A stretch of 64,000 bases of DNA from contig CAZHVS010000004.1 of the NCBI GenBank assembly GCA_964536015.1, forward strand, positions 62,001 through 126,000, in the 5' to 3' direction. Below, in pieces: positions 53,079 through 62,718 of the stretch. This stretch comes from CAZHVS01 sp964536015. GTDB taxonomy: Bacteria > Bacteroidota > Ignavibacteria > Ignavibacteriales > Ignavibacteriaceae. Under the pieces are notes generated by a model. The model saw nothing but the letters and a program-made list of their open reading frames with translations. It was not told where the DNA came from and did no database searches. A program made the translations under genes and the position numbers. Position 1 is the first letter of the stretch, and the number at the start of each line of letters is the position of its first letter.

Positions 53079-53682
53079 AGATGAAGACCTGCAAAGACAC
53101 TATATTGTAAAAGACCTTAAAACTGAAAGAGCCTCTCAATACGATGTAGTTGGAGAAGCAAGAGATGGAATCGAACTACTCAATCTCTGGAAGACTCACA
53201 AACCAGATATTATTATTGCTGACTTAAACATGCCTAAACTAAGCGGATACGATGCAATTGTTAGAATTAGAAAAGTTGATACAGAGGTTAAAATAATTGT
53301 TCTAACATCAATCGATGAAACAACTTCAATAAGAGAATTATATTCGCTTGTAGATAGTTACCTTGTAAAATCAAAAGAAACACCAGCAGAATTGTTAAAG
53401 ACTATAGATAAACTGGCCCTCTTCGGTGGCTCTGAATTCAGAAAATATATCCTAAATGTAATCTTCACTCCTGATATAGCTGAAAAAAAAGAATTGTCCC
53501 CAAGAGAAGTGGAATTGCTTTACTTTATAAAGCAAAATCTATCAAACAAAGAAATTGCTTCAAAATTATTCATCACTTTAAAAGCTGTTGAAAAATTGAC
53601 ATCATCAATTTTTAAGAAATTCTCTGTAAAAAGCAGAAATGATCTCCTTCATAAGATGAAAGATGTAAATTTTCCTATTTAG
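53056..53682 (+). CDS. NarL/LuxR-type response regulator
   Basis: 208 residues from a GTG with AGGAG about 10 nt upstream. Receiver domain residues 1-118 have acidic pocket E-D-E-D (8-11), phospho-acceptor D56 in IIADLNMP, T84 in IIVLTSID and K105 in YLVKSKE; all are present. The LuxR-type helix-turn-helix (about 145-200) contains LSPREVELLYFIKQNLSNKEIA and KAVEKLTSSIFKKF. It should bind DNA when phosphorylated. No histidine kinase gene is near. It could act on the heptamer array upstream of its own operon. Confidence 0.9.
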   Translation: MKKIVIAEDEDLQRHYIVKDLKTERASQYDVVGEARDGIELLNLWKTHKPDIIIADLNMPKLSGYDAIVRIRKVDTEVKIIVLTSIDETTSIRELYSLVDSYLVKSKETPAELLKTIDKLALFGGSEFRKYILNVIFTPDIAEKKELSPREVELLYFIKQNLSNKEIASKLFITLKAVEKLTSSIFKKFSVKSRNDLLHKMKDVNFPI

Positions 53683-53692
53683 ACAAGAAATT

Positions 53693-56600
53693 TTATTTCA
53701 AAAGAATCATTTTTCTTGTCTCAACAAATTTACCAGCTTTAATCTGGTAAAAATAAATCCCGCTAGATAGAGGTGCATTACTATACGAATTTTTACCATT
53801 AAATTGTATTTCATAATAACCCGGTTGCTGATAATCATTCACAAGTTCAGCAACTTCATTTCCAAGAATATCAAAAACTTTAAGTACCACCAATTCTTTT
53901 GTAGAAATTGAATATTGAATTCTTGTAACAGGATTAAACGGATTGGGATAATTTTGTTTCAGTTTAAATTCTAAAGGAATACTGTTTTTAATAAAATCCT
54001 TTACATCAAGAATTATAGTTGGATCGGGAATACCGTTTCCATTCTGGTCAGGTTGAATAACAACCAGGTTAATTAAACTATCGGGTCCGGCGTTTCCATT
54101 TACATCAACATTATCCGGACAAGCATCACCACCGCCATAATTAAATCCGCCGGCAACAACAGCAACAAATTTTAACTTTACATTCGGAGGAACAAGTCCT
54201 GCACCCAAGCCATAAAGAGTATTCCACGCTATTGCAATTTCAAAATCATTTCCGTTGCTTCCTCTTCGTCCATTAATCTGGTTTGTTTTGTTCTCACTCG
54301 TGCTATCAACTATTTTGTAAAATACTGGTTGATTTAGATAGTAATCCGCAACAAAAAAATCAATTGCATTTGTATTTCTAAAACGAAAGTTTTTTGCATA
54401 ATCTCCATAATAACCCTGGTTTGAATTGAAATTAGTTACTCCACCTGCAATACCAGCATCAATATAAAACATCAGTGTATTATAATTATCATTGATAACA
54501 TAATCCGCGCCAAGGTAAAGTGAATCCGCATCCCAGGTTGCAAACAATCCAAACAATTCATTATCAGGAGGAAAGACAGGATTTCCGAGAGAATCTCTTG
54601 GATGCCAGTAACTATCCGTATCTGAATCGGTAGCTATTTGCCATTGTTGTAACCAATCATTGGAACCAATGGAAATATTTCCATCAATAACAGGCTTTCC
54701 ATAAGTTGCAATTACACTATCTGTACCTTTAATAACCGTTAACACAAACTGAATTGAGTCATAAGCTCCTTTGTAGTCCGTCAATTTCAATTTAACATTA
54801 TAAACACCTGTGTCATTTAAACTTGGAGTTCCACTAATAAATCCGGTTTGATTATCAATGGACAAGAACTGTGGCGATTGCGAAAAGAAAAATCTCAAAC
54901 TATCTGCATCGGGATCAATTCCTGTGGCTTGATATTCATATCTTTTTGTAGCTCTGATTGTTGTATCACCTATTTGATTTAAATGAGGAGGTAAGTTTTT
55001 ATAAACTGTAAGATTAAATGTATCTCTTTCCGTCGCACCAAGAGGATCCGAAACTGATAGAATTATAGTTGATACTCCTGTATCAGCAAATGAAGGTATT
55101 CCTGATAGAATTCCATTTGAAGAAATATTTAACCAGACAGGTTTTCCGGTTGCTGTAAAAGTTAATGTTTGATTGTTAACATCATACACATTCAACTTAA
55201 ATTCATAAAATGAATTTGTAAATCCAACCTGATCAGGCATAGGCAATATTACTGGTGGATTATTGATTCTTTGGGTTGTATCCGGTACATAAATAACATA
55301 ACCTCTTGGAGGTGCCCATAATTCGACTCTTCCATCGCTTGCAGCTTGTTTATCAATTGCTTTTCCGGTATAATCTCTGAATACCTGGTTAGGATAATCT
55401 GAATTAACCCAAACACCTCGCCACTGGGAAGGATTGTCATTCAACACAAGATATACTGCAGGCTTTCCACTTCCACCATTTCTTCTTGCAACATAAATAT
55501 CAGCGGATTGCTCGCTCTGCGAACCGCTGCCTCCGATATACCATGGATTAAGTCCGCTTCTTTTAGTTGTCGAACCATAAATAAATTTTTGTCTTATCCA
55601 CATCAAAGTATCAATTTTACCGGAAAAACCATATGTGATATAATCTTTATAAAACACACAAGGTCTTCCTTCAGAAAAAATTGTATATGCATAAGCCATA
55701 TCTTTATTTGTAACTATGGGATCGTGACCATTATCAATTTGTCCATCCCAACCGATTCTATCAAAATCATGATTCTCTACAAAAGTTGAGACGTCAAATC
55801 CAGACACACCTGAATTTACAAGTCCCGCCCAATCAAGATTATTCATATCAAATGCACCTGAAGTAGTATTACACATATCTTTCAGAGTATATCGTAAAGG
55901 GAAATCGAACATTGCTACATTACCCCCATTACTTTTACAGGTATTCAACCAATTTGTAATTTCTGATATGCTTCCCCAGTATTCTGCTACAGCATAATCT
56001 GTTCCATTACAATTACTCAACCAATAACCAATAAATGCTGGATTAATCGCTTTAACTGCATCAATTCTGAAACCATTAAATTTAAGAGTATTCTTTAAAT
56101 AATTTCCCCATACTACCAGGCTATCTTTTACACTTTGTTTATTATGATCAAGCCATTCACCAAAACGAAAAAGAGGATCAGTCTGAATAAATAGTGGATC
56201 GACAAAACAATTCTGAGAATTTGGATAGAAGGTTCCAGAATTTTTTCTAAATCTTCCAGAACCACCAGGATAATTGAAAAGAAGATAAGCGGAATCAGGA
56301 ACAATATATTGACCATTATATAACGGACGACACTCGTAGGGAATTTTTACTTCTCCTCCCATCATATGTCGTAAAACCGCATCAGAAAAAACAGTTATTC
56401 CAAGACTATGCATTGCATTAATAGCGTTTATCAATTCAAGCTTACTACCAAATCTTGTCTCTCGTGAACCCTTTTGATAATAATCACCAAAATCATATTG
56501 ATCATAAGGGTCGTAACCCATAGAAAATCCACCACCTGCTCCTTTAACCGGAGAAGGAAACCATACAGCGCTAAATCCAGCAGATGCCAATCGTGGCGCT

Positions 56601-56752
56601 ATTTGAATAAGTGAATCATACCAGGAACCACCGGGAGTCGAGTTCCAATAAAAACCTTGAAGATAAACATCACTCTTTGGAGAAACCAGAATAATATTTT
56701 GAGTAAAACAAATTCCCTCAAATAAAATAATCGCCAACAAAAACTTTTTCAT
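53693..56752 (-). CDS. Secreted GH13 alpha-amylase with Ig-like and T9SS domains
   Basis: 1019 residues. A signal peptide (about 1-18) is followed by a GH13 catalytic barrel (about 28-490). The nucleophile is D231 in GFRIDAVKAI, the acid/base is E257 in AVAEYWG, and the third carboxylate is D329 in FVENHDF. Two putative-Ig/cadherin-like repeats (about 495-680) follow, with the He_PIG pattern 'LTFTATGKPVWLNIS' and 'SLRFFFSQSPQFLSID'. A DOMON/CBM-like region (about 690-900) and a type A sorting domain (YPNPFNPVTRIQYSIS to MILLK) end the protein. It degrades alpha-1,4-glucans outside the cell. It lies 12 bp after the sugar-transferase gene. Confidence 0.92.
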   Translation of the reverse strand: MKKFLLAIILFEGICFTQNIILVSPKSDVYLQGFYWNSTPGGSWYDSLIQIAPRLASAGFSAVWFPSPVKGAGGGFSMGYDPYDQYDFGDYYQKGSRETRFGSKLELINAINAMHSLGITVFSDAVLRHMMGGEVKIPYECRPLYNGQYIVPDSAYLLFNYPGGSGRFRKNSGTFYPNSQNCFVDPLFIQTDPLFRFGEWLDHNKQSVKDSLVVWGNYLKNTLKFNGFRIDAVKAINPAFIGYWLSNCNGTDYAVAEYWGSISEITNWLNTCKSNGGNVAMFDFPLRYTLKDMCNTTSGAFDMNNLDWAGLVNSGVSGFDVSTFVENHDFDRIGWDGQIDNGHDPIVTNKDMAYAYTIFSEGRPCVFYKDYITYGFSGKIDTLMWIRQKFIYGSTTKRSGLNPWYIGGSGSQSEQSADIYVARRNGGSGKPAVYLVLNDNPSQWRGVWVNSDYPNQVFRDYTGKAIDKQAASDGRVELWAPPRGYVIYVPDTTQRINNPPVILPMPDQVGFTNSFYEFKLNVYDVNNQTLTFTATGKPVWLNISSNGILSGIPSFADTGVSTIILSVSDPLGATERDTFNLTVYKNLPPHLNQIGDTTIRATKRYEYQATGIDPDADSLRFFFSQSPQFLSIDNQTGFISGTPSLNDTGVYNVKLKLTDYKGAYDSIQFVLTVIKGTDSVIATYGKPVIDGNISIGSNDWLQQWQIATDSDTDSYWHPRDSLGNPVFPPDNELFGLFATWDADSLYLGADYVINDNYNTLMFYIDAGIAGGVTNFNSNQGYYGDYAKNFRFRNTNAIDFFVADYYLNQPVFYKIVDSTSENKTNQINGRRGSNGNDFEIAIAWNTLYGLGAGLVPPNVKLKFVAVVAGGFNYGGGDACPDNVDVNGNAGPDSLINLVVIQPDQNGNGIPDPTIILDVKDFIKNSIPLEFKLKQNYPNPFNPVTRIQYSISTKELVVLKVFDILGNEVAELVNDYQQPGYYEIQFNGKNSYSNAPLSSGIYFYQIKAGKFVETRKMILLK

Positions 56753-56764
56753 TAATCAATTCCT

Positions 56765-57457
56765 TCATTCATGATTTGCATAAGCATTCAAAATTTTATC
56801 AAGTTTGAAAGGCTTATTGTTTTTCATTTCAGTTTCAGTTTTTACAATTGAATCGTGATGCTTTCCAAGAAAAGATAGAAATATCGTCAGAATTAATATC
56901 TTACAATCAACTTTGCATGATGAAATTTTTTCATAAAGCAAATCCATTTTTACTATCTCTTCAAAGCCTTTATTGCGGTCACCATACAGCTGCCATAATC
57001 CTGATATCCCGGGTTTAACAGTCAATTTTTCTCTTTGTTTATAAAGCTCTGGAATTTCTTTTGACATCAACGTAAGGTCTCTCTGAATAAATGGTCTTGG
57101 ACCAATTAAACTCATTTCACCTTTTAATACATTTATTAGTTGAGGCAGTTCATCAAAACCAGTTTTACGTAACCATCGACAAAAGGGAGGAACAAAATTT
57201 TTTAAATTTCCTTTAAGCAAGAAATTTGTATTACTATTATCACGCTTGTTAAATTCTTCTTCATTTTTAATTGTTCGAAGCTTAATAATTTTGATTGTTT
57301 TTGAATTTAAAGAAAGTTTTCTCACCTGGGAAAGAAATGGAAATCGTTTTGTTTCTAACATTACCATAATTATTATTGCTATAAAAAAGGGAATGAGAAT
57401 CACCAGGCTTACAAGAGCTATTGTAAAATCAAAAATTCTTTTTGGACTGTTCTTCAT
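56765..57457 (-). CDS. Bacterial sugar transferase (polyprenyl-phosphate hexose-1-phosphate transferase type)
   Basis: About 230 residues from the ATG at 57457; an ATG at 57472 would add five. One N-terminal reentrant/TM helix (about 8-30, FDFTIALVSLVILIPFFIAII) is followed by the catalytic domain with IKIIKLRT, WLRKTGFDELPQLINVLKGEMSLIGPRP and VKPGISGLWQLYGD. These are the conserved blocks of WcaJ/PglC-type enzymes that start polysaccharide or lipid-linked glycan synthesis. No other glycan genes are adjacent, so the product is unknown. The downstream neighbour is the secreted amylase. Confidence 0.9.
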   Translation of the reverse strand: MKNSPKRIFDFTIALVSLVILIPFFIAIIIMVMLETKRFPFLSQVRKLSLNSKTIKIIKLRTIKNEEEFNKRDNSNTNFLLKGNLKNFVPPFCRWLRKTGFDELPQLINVLKGEMSLIGPRPFIQRDLTLMSKEIPELYKQREKLTVKPGISGLWQLYGDRNKGFEEIVKMDLLYEKISSCKVDCKILILTIFLSFLGKHHDSIVKTETEMKNNKPFKLDKILNAYANHE

Positions 57458-57561
57458 TATTGTTAATTTCATTCAGTTTGAATGCAAGATAATAATTTCT
57501 AATAAAAAGCGAAAGTATCCTTAACAATCAATTCTGGCTTTTCAAAACATGTAAGTCTTAT

Positions 57562-57569
57562 TAACTTTG
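57562..57569 (+). promoter_or_regulatory. Candidate -7 element (TAACTTTG) for recQ
   Basis: TAACTTTG matches TAnnTTTG, 21 nt before the ATG at 57591. The -33 region has no clear TTTG. Confidence 0.4.
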
Positions 57570-57590
57570 TACACAAATTTCAATAACATA

Positions 57591-60206
57591 ATGCTCTATA
57601 CATTAAAAAAATATTTTGGCTTTAATTCTTTTCGTCCAGGACAAGAAGAAATCATAAAAGCTATTCTTGAAAACGAAAATGTGCTTGCAGTTTTGCCCAC
57701 AGGTGCAGGAAAATCTTTGTGTTATCAGATTCCTTCACTGCTTTCAGAAAATTTTGCTGTAGTGATTTCTCCCCTAATAGCATTAATGAAAGATCAGGTA
57801 GATAACCTTAACAAAAAAGATCAGATTGCTGCTTTTATTAATAGCTCACTTGATTTTATTGAAACTGAAAATGTACTCAATTCTCTGTCTCAAGGTAAAT
57901 TGAAGCTGCTTTATGTTGCTCCAGAAAGACTTGAATCAAAAAATTTTGCTGAACGTATTAAAAATTTAGCTCCATCTTACATCTTTGTTGATGAAGCCCA
58001 TTGCATCAGCGAATGGGGACATAACTTTAGACCGAGTTACAGAAAGATTAAAGAGTTTATTGAGTTTGTAAAAATAAAAAACATTTCAGCTTTTACTGCG
58101 ACAGCCACACCAGAGGTTGTTAGAGATATTGCTTTACAGCTTGGAATGAAAAATGCCAGAATATTTGTTAAAGGTTTTGAGCGTGAAAATCTTTCAATAA
58201 ATATTTTGCATACAAAAAATAAAGCAGATAAATCAATTGAATTACTAAAAACTTTCGGAACACCGGCAATCATTTATACATCTACAAGAAAATCTGCTGA
58301 AGAACTTTCAGAACATCTTCTGCTTAATAAAATTGAAAATGCTTACTACCACGCAGGTTTGAACAATATTCAAAGAAAGAAAATCCAGGAAAATTTTATC
58401 TCAGGAAAAAATAATATTATAGTTGCTACAAATGCTTTTGGAATGGGAATCGACAAAAAAGATATTCGTTTGGTTATTCATTATAATATTCCCGGTTCTT
58501 TGGAAAATTATTACCAGGAAATTGGAAGAGCAGGAAGAGATGGAAAACCTTCAAGCACTTTCTTGTTGTTCGATACAGCCGATATTAGTATTCAGCAATA
58601 TTTTATTAACAATTCTTTTCCTGATAAAGAAATGATAATCAATGTTTATGATGCAATATGCAATCAGGCGGGAATTGCAGTTGGCAGCAATTACAAAAAA
58701 GAAATACCAATTAATGCAGATTATATTTCAGCTTATGCTAAAAAAGAATTATCCAGAGGATTAATTGCTGCATCTCTGAAATTTTTGCAGGATGAAGGTT
58801 ATATAAAAGTGATTTCTGAGCTTGGCAAGAAAAATTATGTTAGATTTTTAATATCACCTGAATCTCTGAAAAAATTCGTCAAGAGTCCTGGAGATCATTT
58901 CAAACAAGCACTTATTCTAACTTTGTTAAGAAACCACGGAGGAATGATTTTTAATAACAAAGTAGAAGTTTCTCTGCACGAACTTGCTGCCGAAACTAGT
59001 TTGACTGAAACTGAAATTGAAGAAATATTATTCTCACTTGATAACAGCGGTATTGCTGAGTATTCCAAACCACTCGATAAAGAAAGTATAATGTTAACAA
59101 AGCCCAGAGCTGATACAAGTCGTTTCAATATTAATTTTTTAAGATTAAATGATGCTTATTTTAATGCACAAAAAAAATTAGATCAGATTGTTGATTTTGC
59201 ATATTCAAGAGAATGCCGGTTTAAAGTTATTCTTGAATACTTTGGCGAAGATGTTACCAGTTATAAATGCGGCAAATGTGATAATTGTCTTTCGACTGAA
59301 CAAGTAACTGATAATACTTTTGAATACTTGCAGGAAATTATTTTAAAATCCATTTACGAATTCAAAGAAGGAATTTCAGAAAATAATCTTATAAATATTT
59401 TGACAGGTAAAACAAAATCGGAAAGACTTAAAGTTAATTCAGCTTTCGGTGTTTGCTCAACTTTTACAAAAAATGATTTACAGAGAATCATTCATAATCT
59501 TATTTCTTTTGGACAGCTTAAATCCTCTTTAGCAAAAGGACGAAAGTTACTATTAACTAATAATGGGAAAAAAATTCTTTCACAAAAAAAACTTATTCCT
59601 GCAGAAGAAGACAATTATGATTATGAAAAAACTCTCGAATTATATCATTTATTGAAAGAGGCGCGTTCACAGGCAGCATTAAAATTCAATCAACCCAAAT
59701 ATCTTATTTGCAGCGATGAATTGCTTCTTGCAGTAGCACAAAAATCTCCTGTCACAAAGTTCGAAATGCTTTCAATCAAGGGTTTTAATGAAAGAATGTT
59801 TAACAAAGTTGGAAATGAGTTTTTACAAATTATTTCTGATTTTAATAATGATAAAGAAGAACTATTTCCGCAAGAAAAAAACAACAAACAAGAAAGAACT
59901 TCTTCTTTGCCACAAAATATAGCAGAGACAAATAATCTTGTAAAACAAGGTTACACGTTACAGGAAATTGCTGTTTTGCGAAATCTTTCTGAAGCTGTAG
60001 TATCTATGCAGGTGGAAAGTATAATTGCTGCTTTTCCGGCAACTGACATTTCCAAACTTGTTGATACAACAACTTTCCTTAGTGTTAAAGAATGTTATGA
60101 TTTTGGGATTAAACAATTAAAAGATATAAAAGAAAAAATTGGCAAAGATATTAGCTATCCAAAAATTAGAATTGCTCTTGCTAAAATTAAATCCGGGCAG
60201 ATTTAG
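57591..60206 (+). CDS. recQ: RecQ-family ATP-dependent DNA helicase
   Basis: 871 residues from the ATG at 57591; a TTG at 57567 lies inside the promoter element. The N-terminus FGFNSFRPGQEEII is motif 0. Walker A LPTGAGKSL, the DEAH box in FVDEAHCISEWGH, TATATP and the QEIGRAGRDG motif VI are all present. The RQC region has zinc-binding C...CGKCDNC near residue 560. An HRDC-like domain (about 680-755) and a C-terminal helix-turn-helix extension (about 785-871) follow. It unwinds recombination intermediates. Its last 20 bp overlap the convergent 110-residue gene. Confidence 0.95.
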   Translation: MLYTLKKYFGFNSFRPGQEEIIKAILENENVLAVLPTGAGKSLCYQIPSLLSENFAVVISPLIALMKDQVDNLNKKDQIAAFINSSLDFIETENVLNSLSQGKLKLLYVAPERLESKNFAERIKNLAPSYIFVDEAHCISEWGHNFRPSYRKIKEFIEFVKIKNISAFTATATPEVVRDIALQLGMKNARIFVKGFERENLSINILHTKNKADKSIELLKTFGTPAIIYTSTRKSAEELSEHLLLNKIENAYYHAGLNNIQRKKIQENFISGKNNIIVATNAFGMGIDKKDIRLVIHYNIPGSLENYYQEIGRAGRDGKPSSTFLLFDTADISIQQYFINNSFPDKEMIINVYDAICNQAGIAVGSNYKKEIPINADYISAYAKKELSRGLIAASLKFLQDEGYIKVISELGKKNYVRFLISPESLKKFVKSPGDHFKQALILTLLRNHGGMIFNNKVEVSLHELAAETSLTETEIEEILFSLDNSGIAEYSKPLDKESIMLTKPRADTSRFNINFLRLNDAYFNAQKKLDQIVDFAYSRECRFKVILEYFGEDVTSYKCGKCDNCLSTEQVTDNTFEYLQEIILKSIYEFKEGISENNLINILTGKTKSERLKVNSAFGVCSTFTKNDLQRIIHNLISFGQLKSSLAKGRKLLLTNNGKKILSQKKLIPAEEDNYDYEKTLELYHLLKEARSQAALKFNQPKYLICSDELLLAVAQKSPVTKFEMLSIKGFNERMFNKVGNEFLQIISDFNNDKEELFPQEKNNKQERTSSLPQNIAETNNLVKQGYTLQEIAVLRNLSEAVVSMQVESIIAAFPATDISKLVDTTTFLSVKECYDFGIKQLKDIKEKIGKDISYPKIRIALAKIKSGQI

Positions 60207-60519
60207 TTTTCAATTCTTCAATATGCTTGATTACTTTATCGAAAAACTCTCCCATCCGTTTTGGATCTTCACGATAAAATCTTAAAGTACGTTTGTAAGT
60301 TGCCTCATCAGTATTATACTTCTTAAAAAGTTTTTCTCTGATAAGTTTCATTGAGTTGATATCACTGCCAGTTGAATCCTGTGCAATTATCATATCACAA
60401 TAAAAAGGGATGAATTTTTCTTCTTTGATTATGTCATCCTGCGGATATAAAAAATAAAGCAGCACTATAAAAAGGAAAGCTATAACCGGTAAAAAGATAA
60501 ACCACTTCTTTTTGTTCAT
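60187..60519 (-). CDS. Small membrane-anchored protein of unknown function (possibly DUF4296-like)
   Basis: 110 residues. An N-terminal TM (about 6-25) is followed by a soluble helical domain. The order DMIIAQDS..., then LFKKYNTDEATYKRTLRFYREDPKRMGEFFDKVI, resembles the DUF4296 lipoprotein pattern of Bacteroidota. However, there is no lipobox cysteine, so that match is tentative. It starts 5 bp after the rhomboid gene stop and is likely co-transcribed; its end overlaps recQ by 20 bp on the opposite strand. Confidence 0.65.
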   Translation of the reverse strand: MNKKKWFIFLPVIAFLFIVLLYFLYPQDDIIKEEKFIPFYCDMIIAQDSTGSDINSMKLIREKLFKKYNTDEATYKRTLRFYREDPKRMGEFFDKVIKHIEELKTKSARI

Positions 60520-60524
60520 TGAAT

Positions 60525-61451
60525 CTATTTCATCCTTTTGCTGGCTTCAAATAAAATTTGTTTTTCTTTTTCTGTAAGATTCTGATAACCGCTTGCCGCA
60601 ATCTTATCAAGAATCCTGTCGATTTGTTCCTGTGTTATTACTTCAGCCTGATTATCATTTATATCGTAATACTTTGCTTCTTCAACTTCATCAGTTTTTC
60701 TTTTAAATGGATTTGTAAAAGTTGAATTGTTGAATGTAGAATTACTTGTATAATACGATTTCGATCTTCCTGATATTCCAAACATATCTTTTAACGAGAC
60801 GTGAATACTGCTATCAAAAAGAATAAATAAAAATCCTACTATTACTCCACCAAGGTGTGCAAGATGTGCAACTCCTGTATTTGCTGAATCTACAAGTAAA
60901 AATTCTGTAACAATCATAAACCCGATAAAATATTTTGCTTTTATCGGTATAAAGAAATAAAGGAAAATTAATCTATTTGGAAACATTAACGCAAATGCGA
61001 TCATAATTCCGTATACAGCACCGGATGCCCCAATTGTAGGAGCCATACCTCCACTAAGAAGAGGAGAAAGGAACGAATGTAATAAACCTCCACCAATTCC
61101 GCATAGTAAATAAAACAATAAAAATTTCTTTGAACCCCAGTTGTTTTCTATCTCGGCACCAAACATCCACAAAGCAAACATATTAAATAAAATATGCGAA
61201 AATCCACCATGCAGAAACTGATAAGTTATTAACTGCCAAACTTCAAAATAACCGCTGTCAATTGGCATAAGTGCAAACCATCTTATAATAATACTTTCTG
61301 CCGGTACACCATCAAAGCTGATGTTCTGCATTAACATCATTAAAAAGAATACAGCACCATTAATAATTAAAAGGTTTTTTATAACCGGTGGAAAAAAGCT
61401 AAACCCGCCAAATCCACGTGGTCTGTAATAATCTCTGTCGTATAAACTCAT
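60525..61451 (-). CDS. Rhomboid-family intramembrane serine protease
   Basis: 308 residues with six TMs. Catalytic Ser143 lies in TIGASGAVYG, and the partner His199 lies in AHLAHLGGVIVGF. QFLHGGFSHILFNMFALWMFG is the conserved loop and helix before the active site. A cytoplasmic C-terminal extension (about 215-308) ends with EQIDRILDKIAASGYQNLTEKEKQIL, a small helical domain often found on Bacteroidota rhomboids. Substrates unknown. It lies between pgk (upstream, separated by a terminator) and the 110-residue protein. Confidence 0.92.
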   Translation of the reverse strand: MSLYDRDYYRPRGFGGFSFFPPVIKNLLIINGAVFFLMMLMQNISFDGVPAESIIIRWFALMPIDSGYFEVWQLITYQFLHGGFSHILFNMFALWMFGAEIENNWGSKKFLLFYLLCGIGGGLLHSFLSPLLSGGMAPTIGASGAVYGIMIAFALMFPNRLIFLYFFIPIKAKYFIGFMIVTEFLLVDSANTGVAHLAHLGGVIVGFLFILFDSSIHVSLKDMFGISGRSKSYYTSNSTFNNSTFTNPFKRKTDEVEEAKYYDINDNQAEVITQEQIDRILDKIAASGYQNLTEKEKQILFEASKRMK

Positions 61452-61459
61452 TTACTTTC

Positions 61460-61494
61460 CATATAAAACAAGCGGAGTAAATTATAACTCCGCT
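61460..61494 (-). terminator. Intrinsic terminator after pgk
   Basis: A perfect 8-pair stem AGCGGAGT / ACTCCGCT (61471-61494) has an 8-nt loop. On the minus strand it is followed by TGTTTTATA. It separates pgk from the rhomboid gene. Confidence 0.7.
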
Positions 61495-61505
61495 CTAAAA
61501 ATTTA

Positions 61506-62699
61506 TTAATCGTTTAATGCGGCAACACCGGGAAGTATTTTCCCTTCCAGAAATTCCAGTGAAGCACCGCCGCCGGTCGAAACATGTGATACTTTTATTT
61601 CAAGACCTGCTTTCGCAATAGCTGCTGCAGAATCTCCGCCGCCCACAACTGTTACCGTACCATTAGACGTTGCATCGGCTAAAGTTGTTGCTATTGCAAA
61701 TGTTCCTTTTGCAAAGTTATCCATTTCAAATACACCCATAGGACCATTCCATACAACTGTTTTTGATTTGCTGATTGCTTCGCCAAAAAGTTTTACGGTT
61801 TCGGGACCAATATCAAGTCCCATTTTATCAGCAGGAATACTATCTACTCTAACTATTGAAGAAGGCGAATCATTATTAAACTCTGATGCTACTACAACAT
61901 CAACAGGTAATAAAAAGTTCAGTCCTTTAGTTTTAACTTTTTCCAATATTTCTTTTGCAAGTTCTATTTTTTCTTCTTCAAGAAGTGATTTACCAATTTC
62001 TAATCCCTGCGCCTTAAAGAATGTAAAAGCCATTCCGCCGCCAATAATAAGCGTATCAACTTTATCAATAAGATTGTTAATAACATCAATCTTACCGGAA
62101 ATTTTTGCACCACCAAGAATTGCACAATAAGGACGAGCAGGATTTCCAACTGCCTGTCCAAGATAATTCAATTCTTTTTTCATTAAGTAGCCAGCAACTG
62201 AAGTCGAAATAAATTTCGTTACTCCTTCTGTTGAAGCATGGGCACGATGAGCACTTCCGAATGCATCATTAACATATACATCACCAAGTTCTGCAAGTTG
62301 TCTTGCAAATTCAGAATCATTTTTTTCTTCTTCTTCATGGAATCTCAAATTTTCAAGAAGCAGAACTTCACCATCTTTCATTCCGTTAACAATAGTTTTT
62401 ACGTTTTCACCAACGCAGTCTGGAGCCATCTTTATTGCTCTGCCAAGTAAATCTCCGAGTTTATCTGCAACCGGTTTTAAGCTATACTTTGGATTTGGTC
62501 TCCCTTTGGGTCTGCCAAGATGACTCATTAAAATGGCTTTGCCTCCATCAGCAATTATTTTTTTGATTGTCGGCAGAGATTCAACAATTCTTTTGGCATC
62601 TGTAACATCAAGTTTTTCATCAAGCGGGACGTTAAAGTCAACGCGAACCAGTACTCTTTTACCTTTAAGGTCTATGTTTTCAATTGTCTTTTTATTCAT
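61506..62699 (-). CDS. pgk: Phosphoglycerate kinase
   Basis: 397 residues, standard length. It makes ATP in lower glycolysis, or 1,3-bisphosphoglycerate in gluconeogenesis. Substrate-binding blocks are KRVLVRVDFNVPLDE (20s) and MSHLGRPKGRPN (60s). LLENLRFHEEEEKND, NDAFGSAHRAHAST, AILGGAKISGKIDVI and the nucleotide-binding GGGDSAAAI with the GGGASLEFLEG end are all present. GGAGATGAA precedes the ATG. A consensus -7 element lies 20 nt upstream. Monocistronic. Confidence 0.97.
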   Translation of the reverse strand: MNKKTIENIDLKGKRVLVRVDFNVPLDEKLDVTDAKRIVESLPTIKKIIADGGKAILMSHLGRPKGRPNPKYSLKPVADKLGDLLGRAIKMAPDCVGENVKTIVNGMKDGEVLLLENLRFHEEEEKNDSEFARQLAELGDVYVNDAFGSAHRAHASTEGVTKFISTSVAGYLMKKELNYLGQAVGNPARPYCAILGGAKISGKIDVINNLIDKVDTLIIGGGMAFTFFKAQGLEIGKSLLEEEKIELAKEILEKVKTKGLNFLLPVDVVVASEFNNDSPSSIVRVDSIPADKMGLDIGPETVKLFGEAISKSKTVVWNGPMGVFEMDNFAKGTFAIATTLADATSNGTVTVVGGGDSAAAIAKAGLEIKVSHVSTGGGASLEFLEGKILPGVAALND

Positions 62700-62718
62700 T
62701 TCATCTCCATAAATTATT

